NCBI GenBank assembly: GCA_026419775.2
Contig: JAOPGA020001145.1
Location: 1 to 64,000, forward strand
Length of the DNA stretch: 64,000 bases
Direction: 5' to 3'
Source of the DNA: Acrasis kona
Lineage: Eukaryota; Heterolobosea; Eutetramitea; Acrasida; Acrasidae
Position numbers and translations under genes: made by a program. Under the pieces are notes generated by a model. It worked only from the letters and a program-made list of their open reading frames with translations, ran no database searches and was not told the DNA's origin. Of this stretch, positions 18,711 through 29,847 are shown in pieces (positions within the stretch are counted from its first letter, which is position 1; each line of letters opens with the position of its first letter).

Positions 18711-19232
18711 AATGCTTTGAGACCGAAACTAGATTAGATGTTTTATGTCCTCAAAAGCCTCAATTATAAGCATAATTGCAATATGGTTGAAAGTAATCTT
18801 GGCTTGATTAAGGAGTTGCACAGGTCAATAAAATTTTCCATGACCACAATGATGAATCAAGCTGATAGTTAATGTTGGAGTTGGTTTGTTGCTTAGTCTC
18901 TCATGTTGTGAATGTCATTACAATATGATCCGTATTTATTTCCTATTACCTAATCTCCAATGATTCACAAATATACTGATAAAGCACTTGAAGTACTTTC
19001 AAATTTGTCGCATATTAGTCACACAAAGTCATGCTTCTATTCAGAGCCGGTATCACAATTAAAATTTTATGATTAGTAACTCCTATGATTGGTAAGTCCT
19101 ATGATTTATACTATATTCATATAAGAAATCATGATTCCAACAATTATATCAGCTACTCGAATCATGTCATTGATTCTTAGAATTCTATTAAAAGCTAAAC
19201 TTCAACTCTCATGATTGTCACAAAACAAAGTT
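18711..19232. other. Intergenic, AT-rich
   Basis: No frame of note. There are several short imperfect repeats of TATGATT-like words (19060-19150). It marks the boundary between the repeat-rich region and the dense host-gene region. Confidence 0.45.
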
Positions 19233-19781
19233 ATGTTGGAGCTTACTGACTCTGACATCGAAAATATTAGTGAATTGATCGAACGATCAATCATGCCATT
19301 AAGTGTTCTTGATAATTCATATCCCTCATCGTCAACTGAAACAGAACCTTGCAGTGCAGTTGGTGAAGATTGCTTTGATCAAGACAACCAGTTTTTCTGG
19401 GGAGCAAACGAGCAAGAGAACTCACATTTTACTAGTCATCAGTTAGTCACAGAAGATTATTTCGAGCTAATACAGCAGGGATTAAAGATGGACGTCGAAA
19501 AGAGAAATATGCAAGAAAGTCAGACTATTGATCCGAGTAGTAGTCAGAAAGAGAACAAATCTCCCAAAAAGAGAGTAGTACAACAAGAACCATCAAGCAG
19601 TAAAAAAACTAGGATGTATGACGAGTTTATAGAGGAGAGCGAGGAGAAGATTGTGGCATCAAGTCGGAACAGAGCAGTTGCGAGTGGTGGTGAAAAGAGA
19701 CTTATTTATGGAGGTAAGCCAGCAAGAAGAACAAGAAAATGTCCAGAAGATGATTTTCAAGTTCATTTTACATTTAAATAA
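19233..19781 (+). CDS. Hypothetical hydrophilic nuclear-type protein, 182 aa
   Basis: Frame from the ATG at 19233 (MLELTDSDIENISELIERS) to a stop at 19779-19781. It is a low-complexity, Ser/Glu/Lys-rich protein with a helical N-terminus, several basic clusters (SPKKRVVQ, SSKKTRM, ARRTRK) that could serve as nuclear localisation signals, and a short C-terminus (CPEDDFQVHFTF). There are no membrane segments and no intron. The family is unknown. An earlier ATG at 19211 is in a different frame, so 19233 is the likely start. The clean frame and coding-like composition make it a probable gene. Confidence 0.55.
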   Translation: MLELTDSDIENISELIERSIMPLSVLDNSYPSSSTETEPCSAVGEDCFDQDNQFFWGANEQENSHFTSHQLVTEDYFELIQQGLKMDVEKRNMQESQTIDPSSSQKENKSPKKRVVQQEPSSSKKTRMYDEFIEESEEKIVASSRNRAVASGGEKRLIYGGKPARRTRKCPEDDFQVHFTFK

Positions 19782-20334
19782 AAAGCATAGTATTTTGTAT
19801 AAAAATCATTTGTACCCAGTATCCTTATAAAATCCACAGATGTAGACAAGCCTGAGACGTTGTTGCCCTTGTGGGTGAAATAAGTCCCAGAGAAACACAA
19901 GATCAAGTGAGACACCTTGGCACGTAGGTTGTCTTCATCGTGTACCGTTTGGATGGGTTCGGTTCATGAGTACATATTCTTAAATTTTTACATTGCGACC
20001 AATCAATTGGTTCATCTCAAAGGTGTATATCTGCCGTCTTATTTCATGCGGTTACAGTAATTTATGTTTTCTACTAGATGTTGAAATGATTATTAGCGAG
20101 GGTTTAGGGTAACGACGTGCACGTTTTTGTTAATTTGATTTGCACCGGTCACTGTTTATAATTACCATCGTCTTCCTCCTTGCCCACCCAGCATCCACCT
20201 AGATCGTAGAATTCATGAGGTAGTTTGTTATGATGAATGCTCTTCTTTGTACAAAGTGGCCATTTTGGGAAAGAGATTTTTGTGTTGTTTGATTGTAATA
20301 GTTTGTTTGCCTAGTTGACAAAGGGAGAAAAGTG
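19782..20334. other. Intergenic
   Basis: No frame of note. The sequence holds a palindrome-rich patch near 19990-20010 (CCAATCAATTGG). The last 60 bases upstream of the TLC gene are T-rich and probably include its promoter. Confidence 0.4.
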
Positions 20335-21201
20335 ATGTCTGTTGTTCAATGGGTGAAGCAGCTGTTTGTTGTACGTGGTGCTCCATTAACAGTTCCAGAT
20401 CCAATTATATTTTACATTGTATTTGCTAGCGCCTTAGTCTTCACTATTTTGTACCAATTATGCGACCCCATGATGAAAAAGATGTTCCCAAATTCATATG
20501 GGAAACTAGACGAGGATCACAGAATAGAATGGAACTCAAGGTAGTTTGTAGTTTTGACAAAATTGACTCTTTGTAGGATTCTGAGCAACGTGCACGCGAT
20601 TGTTGTTGTGATTTATTGTGTGTACATTATTTTCAACTCGTCTTGTACTGAAAAATACCTACACGATATAGACGTGATTTACGGATGTGAACATTCCCTC
20701 TACGTGCTCTCAATATCACTAGGGTACTTTTTATATGACACAGTTATTATTTTGATGAACTATAACCAACTGGGTGGTGCGAGCATGATGTTCCACCACA
20801 TATCATCAATTGCTTGCATCTGCATTTTGAACTCCTACCGCCAATTTACATTAATCCCCCTCTCATACTGCCTCACAGAAATAACAACCCCATTTGTGAA
20901 TCAAAGATTCTTCTTTGACAAAGCAGAAAAAAAGAACTCGAAAAGATATACATTCAATGGGCTTTTAATGTGGCTAGGATTTGTTTTGTTCAGATGTACC
21001 ATGATACCTCTATCAGTTTATATTGTTTATACCAAATATGATGTTATGAGGGAGAAGATGCCAATCTTCCTCCGTTATTGTTTGTATGCACAGGTCATAA
21101 ATATTAGTGTTTTGAATTTGTTCTGGACATATAAGATCACAATGGGAATAGTGTCGACACTCATCAAAAGATCAAAGCACACTAAAACAAAATCACAATA
21201 A
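20335..21201 (+). CDS. TLC-domain multi-pass membrane protein (TLCD4/TMEM56-like)
   Basis: Two exons, 20335-20540 and 20577-21201, separated by a 36-nt GTAG...TTGTAG intron; joined they give 276 residues. The N-terminus has one membrane segment (FYIVFASALVFTILYQL), followed after the junction by the TLC fold: NVHAIVVVIYCVYIIF at the start of the domain, an ISLGYFLYDTVIIL segment and the conserved FHHISSIACI (the His pair typical of TLC proteins). Five to seven membrane helices are predicted by eye, with a Lys-rich tail. TLC proteins act in the ER or related membranes in lipid sensing, trafficking or ceramide-type chemistry; this one resembles TLCD4 more than ceramide synthase because it lacks the Lag1 active-site motif. 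The start is the ATG at 20335. Confidence 0.8.
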
Positions 21202-21274
21202 AAGTTCCTAGTTTGATTTCAATGGTTTGGTTGTAATTGATCATTAAAAATCCGAAAATCCGACGAGGAGAACG

Positions 21275-21633
21275 ATGGCAGACCACTTATCTAACACAAT
21301 GGCCGCTCTATGCGCCGCCGGTGGCATTGCGGGATATGTTAAGGCAAAATCTGTACCTTCTTTAATTGGAGGTTTGGGTCTTGGTTTAATTGTACGTCAA
21401 ATTATTAGAATCTAACTAAATCAACATAGTATGCATACTCTTCCTACACACTTACCAAAGAGTACGATGTAAGAAACTGTTATTTCACAGGTACTGTGGC
21501 GTCAGGAATTTTACTTGCCACCGGATCTTCAAGGCTCTTCAAAACTGGAAAGCTAATGCCTGCTGGTATTATGGCTGGGCTTGGTGCCGCAACCACATCT
21601 TACTATTTCTACAAATTCCAAACTTCGAAATAA
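21275..21633 (+). CDS. TMEM14 family small membrane protein
   Basis: Two exons (21275-21391, 21430-21633) with a 38-nt GTACGT...ATAG intron encode about 106 residues. The signature stretches AGGIAGYVKAKSVPSLIGG and GKLMPAGIMAGLGA are those of TMEM14 proteins, and the usual three to four short membrane helices are visible (Gly/Ala-rich). TMEM14 proteins sit in mitochondrial or plastid envelopes; animal TMEM14C helps porphyrin movement across the inner mitochondrial membrane and plant FAX proteins export fatty acids, so a mitochondrial lipid or haem-precursor role is likely here. Length matches the family. The stop at 21633 leaves 166 bp to the next gene, also on the plus strand. Confidence 0.85.
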
Positions 21634-21799
21634 AATACCAAATATTGACTCTACATTGTTGATAAAATTCCGAATATTGCTTCTATATTATTGCCAAAAT
21701 ACTCTTGGTATCTTGGTGCTATTTGTTATTGTCGGAATAAAAAGGGTCATCTCAAAAATATATTTAACGCGTTCATATTCATTTACAAACAACTGTAAT

Positions 21800-22667
21800 A
21801 TGGACGCAGAGAGCACAGCAGATGACAAAGAATTTATTATTATAACAGAGTTGGACGAAAGCACAGATGCAGATATCACTTTCAAGTTGCTAAACCAAGA
21901 TGTTAACTCACCTCAATACTGGGATAGCTTACTCTCAATACCCAATGACTCAGAAGATAAACATTTCAAATCAAGCGCTGTCCACAAACCACTAACATTC
22001 AGCCAATCCAAGCCAGATTTAAAAGCTGACTACAAAATGAAGCAACTAGCTGATGTTTACGTTCCAAATGCTCTAGCGCCAGTCAATAGAACAAAAAAAA
22101 TAGTATTAGAGAGGTTGCAGAGAAAAGCTGTAACTCCCAAGCCATTTATAGTTAGAGGTAAGTTAACATATTCACTCTTAATTTAAACTTGTACAAGGCG
22201 GTATGGTGGAGCACTCCAGAAACTTTTTTAAACCAATAGATTCTAGAGCATCACCACCAAAAAAAGATACCACCCTACCAACTGGTGGCAAAATGAAATC
22301 ACTTTCGGATGTATCAACTTCATTTAAACGAAATCAATTAACGGCCCAATCGACGGGACTTGTAATGAAGAATCGTCAACTGCATGAGCATCAACAAAAC
22401 AAAAGAAGCAAATCGAGCTTCGGTCACTACGAATTATTAGGAGACAAACGAATACTTTATCCCACGAAAAGCTGTAGCCTACCACAACCACCCGAAGACA
22501 GCATACCAGAGAGACCCTCCAGTCAATGCTCCAGCCGTGATTCCGACAGAAGGTCGAGCGACAGGGCAAAAAATTTAATCATATCCGATTCCAAAGAACG
22601 GAGAAGAGAAGCCATTTTAGATCTCATGAATCACGACAGAGAAGAAAGATATCGGTTCGTGAAGTGA
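21800..22667 (+). CDS. Hypothetical basic Ser-rich protein, 275 aa
   Basis: Exons 21800-22157 and 22198-22667 around a 40-nt GTAAGT...ACAAG intron; the reading frame is kept exactly (…VRG|GMVEH…). The N-terminal third is acidic (MDAESTADDKEFIIITELDE); the rest is basic and Ser/Pro rich, with short linear patches (RPSSQCSSRDSDRRSSDR) and a charged C-terminal helix (SKERRREAILDLMNHDRE). There is no globular domain, signal peptide or membrane segment. It is probably a disordered regulatory or cytoskeletal protein. It converges with HEATR5, with 70 bp between stop codons. Confidence 0.6.
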
Positions 22668-22737
22668 TATATTCACCAGCATACAACAGTGGATACAAGA
22701 TAATCAGCGCGCAAGTGGAGCAAATGAATGCATTTTA

Positions 22738-25700
22738 TTAAATCTTAAAGTCAAAAGTCAACTTTTCAGCTTCTTTTTTAACTTGTTGCTTCACCTTTTG
22801 TTTTGGCTTGTTCGCCGCTCCCTTCTTGGCAGCCTGTTGAATCTCTACAATAATATTAGCAGGCAGCACGTTCTGAATCAATTGTCTAAATTCAGTAGCA
22901 GCAGAGGCAGCAATTCTCTCCAAGCACGTAACGGCCAATTTGTGAATCTTGTTCACGTTCACCGTGTGAATGTTATTCTCGTCATAATCAAATTTACTCT
23001 CGCATCTCAGCACCAACACCAACACTGGCACCAGCAGGCACAAGAAACCAGTCCTCTTGTCTACATTCTTCTCGTCAATCAATGCAAATAACGTGAGCAG
23101 GATATTAAGGGTAGTCTGCACCATATTAACCACCACCTGAACATCGCCACCATCGCCTTCACCATCCGATTCAAAATCATCATTACTTAGTTTTGAATCC
23201 TTAAACACGTTGCACAACAACGACAACATGCAGCCCGTTAATTTACTCAACAAATCAAGAGCAATCTTTTCCAACTTGGAGTTGCTCCTCGCTAAATGTA
23301 ACAATGCGTTCTGAAGGGCCTCCAACATCCAACAAGCCATTCTCGCGCTCTTCAAATCGACCACTCGATTCAAATGCGTCCTGATTCTCTTCTCCACTCG
23401 ATCCAACAACAATGAAGAATCGCTCAAGTCACAACAAGCAATCACAATGTACATTTCAATTTCGTGACCAGAACACACTTGGTACTGCTCGATTCGATTC
23501 TCCAAGTGAACCATACATTGTTGAATAGCATCGTTCCATATCATGGCGTGATGCTTGGGGACAATCCTGGTTAATTCGCTCAATCGAATCACCACGTGCA
23601 CGGGATCTACGATCCTACAAAACTCGACCATCCTAACCACGCTGTACACTAGGGTGTGTATCATTTGTGAATGAACGCAATGAGGACCGAATCGACTCAA
23701 CAATGAGCTCATGCACTTGCACACTTGTTGAATTAATTGTAATTGTTGCTTATCCACGTGCAGCACGAACGATTTCTCGCTCATCATTTCGAACATGACT
23801 GGGAAGTGTAGATACAGTGGTTTCAAGCACACTTCCAATGCAGTGGCCACCATGCTCTGCACTGGCACTTGTGCATGATCGAAATAACTACCGCTCAATT
23901 GATTCAACACTGCATCCAATAGATTCAAACAATTCAACTGCACGTCCATTTCTCTTCTGGTTTGTATTCTCACCAACAAGATACAAATTTCGAAGAGCGC
24001 CGTTGGTGCTTGTTTGTGATGCATCATGAATGAATTGTTACTGATTAACAAGTGTTTGATTGCATTCAGCAAATGAAGAGTAATGTTCATTTGCTTGTGA
24101 TCTGATTTGTCTGTTCTTCGTTTGTTGTCGTGATGGTGGTGGTGGTGGTGATGATGGTGATTGTTGCCATCCATGATTTGATTTTGTAGACCGTGCACTG
24201 CGATACCTAATAGCATCCAATCCTTTTCATGATGATGAGTGTTGTCGTCGTGGTGGTGATGATTGAATCGACAGGTGGCTTCCATAATGGTTGGATAAGC
24301 TCTGGTGTAGAACTTGAAACAATCTTGTTCTGTTCCTGGTTCCAAGAACTTTAATTCTAGACTTGGTTTCTTACTGCTACCTGTAGATGATGAAGAAGGT
24401 GCATTCGTAGGAGTGATAAACATGATGAGCATCAGCCATAGTACCAACAAGTGAGCATAATCCAATAATGCACCATTCCATAATACTGATAAGTGGTGTA
24501 GATGAGGTTGTAATTGTTCCACCAATGGAGCAAAGCTCTCTGAATCGGTATAGATTCTAGCTAAGCTCTGCAAAACGCTCAATTTCACCATGGTGGATGC
24601 AATCTCTCCATAGTCATACAATGGTTCGTCTAATTTGAAACTGGTCAATAATTGTAGATTACGAATCATTGTTTTGGGTTGATTGGTGACCATGGTGCTT
24701 GGTATGAACATGCTGGCCAATAACGCACTGCATCTCATCAACTCTGGCGATGATTTGGATTCGAATCCATGAGAAATGGCAGTGCTGAATTTCATCGTGT
24801 GTTGTTGAAGCAATGGCTCGTCGGGTACATCTGGATCAGCAACGTTCATGAATAGCTTTAGGATGTGTATCAGAGTGGTCATGCCCACCAATTTAATGCC
24901 ATGAGTTCCCTTTGCACATGCAGTGCAACACAAGTCGATCATCTTGACCAAATGAGTGATGAGCGTGTCCTTGTTGGATAATCTCGATGCTGCCAAATCA
25001 AGAGCATCTTGTTGCTTGCTGTACACGGTGAGTAGCGATTGTAAACAGCGAATGGCGAATTTCTTGCACCTCCATGTATAGTTCGTTTGATTGCCATCTT
25101 GTTGATGATTGGACACAACCATGACATCATCTTCTGTGACCACTGCAGCATTCTGATCTACGGTCGCTGATAAAGATGATTGTTCGGAATAAATCACCTT
25201 GCTAATCTTTTCCATCCATTCGCTAACGCTCGATAATTGACTATGGATCAACGTGATGATGATCTCTTCCAAATCATCATCTTGTTGATCGTTCAGTACC
25301 TTGAATAAAAGAGAAATGTTCAAATCACGATGGATTAGCATTGGTTTGGTCTCTACTATAATTTTAATGCATGCAATGGTGCTCGTTCTCAACGATGCAT
25401 CTGCAGATAAGAATTTAACAAAGTGTGGCAGAATGATGCTTTGTAGAATATTGTGTTGTTGAGATGACGACGATGCATCGTGTAACAAATCAGGTGCCAA
25501 CATCATAATTCTCTGTACCAATCGAGTGGCTTCAATCTTGACGCTAATCAAATGACTGGTCAAGAAATCGTTCATGAAGAACTTCAATAATTCTATAAAA
25601 CGATCATTGCGTTGCATTTCGGGACCCATGCTAATCAACGCATATAATATGCGACAAGTACCCAACAACAAGTGTTGATCATCGTCGTCATTAATATTTT

Positions 25701-28700
25701 GATTCGTATTCTCGACAGCACCGCCCATCAATGGAGAAGGAGTGCCCATGAAGTAATTACTAAACATGGTGGTGGCGCTCATCACGGTGGAAGTAGTGGT
25801 GCCATGATCACCACCAGCACCAGCACCAGCGCCAGCACCACTTTGATTGTGATTACTATTAGCAGCCATGCTATGATCATCAGTGTTGCTCAAAAACAAC
25901 AAGATTATATTTTGTAGAATGCTCTCCACGTGTGGAACGAATCCAATACCAGCAGCATCAATTACATTCCAAATGCTCTGGAATGCAGCCAACTGTACTT
26001 GTGTTTGATTGGATCGAGATAGTGCCTGTAGAAAACTAACAATGCTCGGCAAGTAACTCAATCCGCTCAAACTACCCAAATTCTTATTGACAGTTCCCAG
26101 TGCCAATGCATATCCAGCCTTAATGGCTCCTTGCTTGACGATGCTCGCCGCACATCTCTTTATTAAATTATCCATCACGGTCTCTCCCAACAACGTGGCC
26201 ATACACGCCATACACTCGCTTGCTGCTCTTCTCACATTTTCGCTCGCATGACCCAAACATGCAATAATAATGTTGTGAGTGGCCGTTAGATAGCTCTTAT
26301 CTTGATTCTCCTTCTTTTTATTCACGATGGCTTGTTTTAGAATGGAATGAGTGGTGGCGATCACGTTGCTAAACAATGTTTCTGATTCTCTGGCGTCGGT
26401 AATGTTACTATACGATTGTTTGATTCCGCTCACCAAATGATCGACGATTTGGTTCTTGCTGGTGCTCTTGTGATGTTGGAATAATATACCCAATACGCCG
26501 ATCGCTGCATCCACTAATCTCGTCTGTAGAGGAGTCGGTTTCTCGTAAAAGAACTTTTCGAATTCAACGTCCATCAGTATACAGCTGCTATCTGCTTGTA
26601 CGCTGAATTCTTGAATCACGTCGCCGTACATGTGCGGATGATGGTCGTGATGATGGTCACGATGGTGTTGTTTGACCTGATCTAATAAATTATCGATTTC
26701 GTCTTGGTGGCGATGATGATGAATGATTTGTTCCAACAAACTAGTCATCATGTGACCGTCCACCTGCACGAACGCCATCTTGGTGATCATGTTGATGAAC
26801 GATTTGTGTTGAATCAACAACGAACCAGGCAACACGGTCACCACCCTGAACAAGTAGAATCGAATCATGTTGATGGCGCTGATGGTGGCGCTGCTGGTGG
26901 GTCTAAAGTCTTTTGGAATCGTGTGCATCAATTTACAAGTGTTGGTCACGTACACAAACAATTGATTGATGCGATCCGTGGCGAGCAAGCTTTGACATCT
27001 GGTCAAGAATAACCACAGGCTCAACAAAGCACTCGCACGGCATCGAAGCGCAAAAGTCATTGCCACTTCATCAGTGGGTAAAGTATTGGGTTCGTTCATG
27101 CATTGATCCCACAATTCGGTAATCTTATCAATGTTGATTTTGATCCAATAATCATTTAGCGTCAACACGCTAGATAGCAGCACGAAACAAGCTTCTTGCC
27201 TGCGCATGCTGACCATGGTGGTGATGGTGCTTCGTGAGGATAATCCAAGCAAGGATGCCGTGTCGAGCACTGCGGAGCATAACAAGTGAGAGACGCACAA
27301 TGGATGCCTGCTGCTCACGCAAATTAACGATGCTAGAGCGTTACTGTGACCGTGTAGCGAATTTGCAAATTTGACAGCGGTACGGGCATCGTCTTGCTGC
27401 ATGGCTAATTCTGCATGATCCATCTGTACCATTCCTAGAAGGGCGCTGACGAGAGATGTGATTTGTTTTGGAATGCTGCTGGCGAGCGATTGTGTGCAAA
27501 GTGCCCCTACGAAACGAACGTATTCGTTGGGATGTTTGAGACTGGTAAGGATGGCATCCAACACTGCATCTCTGCGATCCACGACAATCTCTCCCAACAC
27601 TTTGCAACAAACTCCAATTTCGCGCAATAAACACATTGTTGCGTACTCGTTGTTGGCAAATTTAGTAACGTGCGAGCAAAGTTCTTGCACGAGTGCTGAT
27701 TTGTTGGTTTCCGTGAAAACGTTCGTGAGCGCTCTGATCATCTCTCCGACAAAAGTTCTACGCATGGTTAAAATGGAACGAAATGAATCACATACTGTGC
27801 CAGCAATAGTTCGGATGGACCTTGTCTGTTGTCTAACAAGCCAACAATGGTTCCGATCACCACCTCCAGACTATTCCTCAACATTTGCTGATCGATCTTG
27901 TTCAAAAAGTGAATGACGCTGATGGTTATTCCTTCTCTCAAGTGTCTACTCGAGCCGATCTTGTTGAAGCTGGACGTAAGCATCATTAGTGCATGAGTGG
28001 GCGAAATGCTCTTGCTGACTGTTTTACGGGAGAAGATGGACGATGATGTTTTTGTTTCGGTGGGTGCCGATGGTGCTTCCTTGTTGTCCTCCGCGCTAAC
28101 GACACAAAGTACAATTTGACCTGCTGCGAGACCGAAAGAGTTTCGTATGGATGGTTCGGCGTCGTCCATGCCACGAGCACATAGATTGAAAGTAGGGTCG
28201 AATAATTTGTTTTGGGAAAGGTTTGGTTTCAGTTTGGTTCCAATTGCGAACAACAAGTTACCAGTCGCCTTGCGTAGTGGAACGGTGCGAGGTTCCGAGG
28301 ATGATCGTTGTGCCAGCTTGAACATTTCTGGCCAATCCGACTCGATTCTTTTATGGTTAAACGTAAAGCATCAAAATGATTTTTTACCTGTGGGTGTTCT
28401 TGGCTATTGTTGTGGTGACGAGTACTATAGCAACGCGTATGGGATCGCTTGAAAACTTCCATAACTTAGAGAATGTATTTACCAGTGCTGTGTAGGCAGG
28501 AATCATGGAGCCGTCAAGTTCAAACAATGTTGATAGTGCGTAAAGTAGGCATCTAGATTATTTAGTATGCGGAAGGAGTGCATTCTTACACTATTTGAGC
28601 AAATTTAGAGGGCGTCCTTTGGGATGTATGTGTCTCTAAATTCTTTATGATTGTGCTGGTACAGTTCGTTATCTGCGAGCGGTGTTTAGAAAATACGACG

Positions 28701-29068
28701 GCCAAACATCGACCTTTTGTAAATTAATGCAACAACTTTCAAGGTGAATTCTTACATATCGCACGTCTCACAATAATAACGTCTACTGGGGTAACTCGCT
28801 CGCTGGTAATTGCTTTAAAAAGTACTCTCTGTATAGTGTCTACTATTTGTGGTGTTTTTTCATCTTTCAAAGTTATTTTTTTGATAATGAGTGTCGTACT
28901 TTTCCCGGTGCTTTTATCTGATACAATTGCTAGTTCTGGCGAAACCAGCAAGTTTTGCTCCAGTTGGCTCAAAAGAATCAAAGCCTGTTTCTTTGTGTCT
29001 ATTCCTGTTTTATTTGCATCTAATAACTTTTCAAGAGATGATGCTATCTTCGACAGCTTATCTGTCAT
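22738..29068 (-). CDS. HEATR5: HEATR5 / Laa1-like HEAT-repeat protein
   Basis: Five exons on the minus strand: 29068-28756, 28713-28590, 28552-28388, 28347-27796 and 27757-22738. Introns are 42, 37, 40 and 38 nt, all GT-AG, and every junction keeps the frame; the product is 2057 residues, the usual HEATR5 length (about 2050-2070). The protein is helical HEAT repeats throughout. The N-terminal part reads AICRCLAVVFSKHRS and NLLFAIGTKLKPNLSQ, with the Ser/Thr-rich linker and long C-terminal repeats of this family. HEATR5/Laa1 binds clathrin adaptor AP-1 and its partners and works in endosome-Golgi transport and dynein-linked traffic. Oddities are a run of ten His residues and other His-rich inserts in the middle (near 24120-24170 and 26640-26720). 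The short Lys-rich C-terminus ends in KLTFDFKI. Confidence 0.9.
24118..24170 (-). repeat. Poly-His codon run inside HEATR5
   Basis: CAC/CAT codons encode ten consecutive His residues (DGNN before, DNKRR after). It is a simple-sequence expansion in a loop between HEAT repeats, so probably neutral. Confidence 0.8.
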
Positions 29069-29554
29069 CCCTTTGTCTGATCTATTACAATCAACCTATG
29101 ATCTCGGATTACAGAATAAAGATGATGAGAAGTAATGGCAGCGAGGACGAAGCTGTTCGTGCAAAGAAAAGAAGATTGATGCAAAAGGTTCGATTTTTGA
29201 CTGTGAAGACATTCTTCTTCATGTAACATGCTCTTTTATGCCCACAAGGAGTTGGATTTCATAATGTTGTACGTGCAGTGATATTGACAAATATAGCATA
29301 AACCCGAGAGCGACAAAATATAAGAAGTACACTGTGCGGAACAGCAAAGGATGAATTGACTTGGCATTTGTTCACCTCGAAGGAATACACTCCCTTGACA
29401 TGCGTTGTTGCAATCAAATTGCCGACAATATCAGGATGATATAATTTGGTTCTTAACAGTGTGATTCAACAATCTAAATGTCCATGTCATTGATTCGATG
29501 GTAGCGTATCCAGTGACGCTCATAAAAAGTCTATTTATTTGACAATATGAAAAA
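29069..29554. other. Intergenic with a HEATR5 promoter
   Basis: About 490 bp between the HEATR5 start and tRNA-Cys. There are short AT-rich patches and no frame of note apart from shadows of HEATR5. Confidence 0.4.
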
Positions 29555-29636
29555 GGACGCAACCAGGTTTGAACTGGTGACCTGACGATCTGCAGTCGCC
29601 TGCTCTGTCGCTAAAATACCGCTGAGCTATACGTCC
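29555..29636 (-). tRNA. tRNA-Cys (GCA) with long D-loop
   Basis: The minus strand folds as a cloverleaf: acceptor GGACGTA with TGCGTCC (one G-U pair), anticodon stem GGCGA/TCGTC around CTGCAGA (anticodon GCA, cysteine), variable loop of 5, T-arm ACCAG-TTCAAAC-CTGGT. All stems pair. The D-stem GCTC/GAGC is present, but the D-loop is 18 nt instead of the usual 7-11. Removing 11 nt (TTTTAGCGACA, plus-strand 29606-29616) leaves exactly GCTCAGCGGTAGAGC, the standard D-arm, so the extra bases look inserted. No CCA is encoded and an A/T-rich tract follows the 3' end. The gene stands alone between HEATR5 and BCS1-SAM. Confidence 0.85.
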
Positions 29637-29847
29637 GTTATTTACAATTATCAATATAATAAACATTGTAAATGTTATTTTTTCATTTTATGGACTGTTT
29701 GTAAAGTGCTTAGAAGTTCAGAAAATGACTTCTGATCAACCGAATTCAAATGTTGAATCCAAATGCATGTTGATCAAAGACATTTACCATTGAGGGTTTG
29801 TTTAAAATCAAACAAGAAATCCATCAACACGTAATTTTGAAAAAATA
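29637..29847. other. Intergenic, putative promoter of the BCS1-like gene
   Basis: AT-rich spacer with T-runs; nothing further can be assigned. Confidence 0.35.

Noticed and set aside
27768-27790. Stop codon separating two HEATR5 frames
   Set aside because: A 38-nt GTATGT...GTAG intron (27758-27795) removes it and restores the frame, so the gene is not broken.
28836-29226. Plus-strand frames opposite HEATR5 exon 1
   Set aside because: Shadows of the spliced HEATR5 gene.
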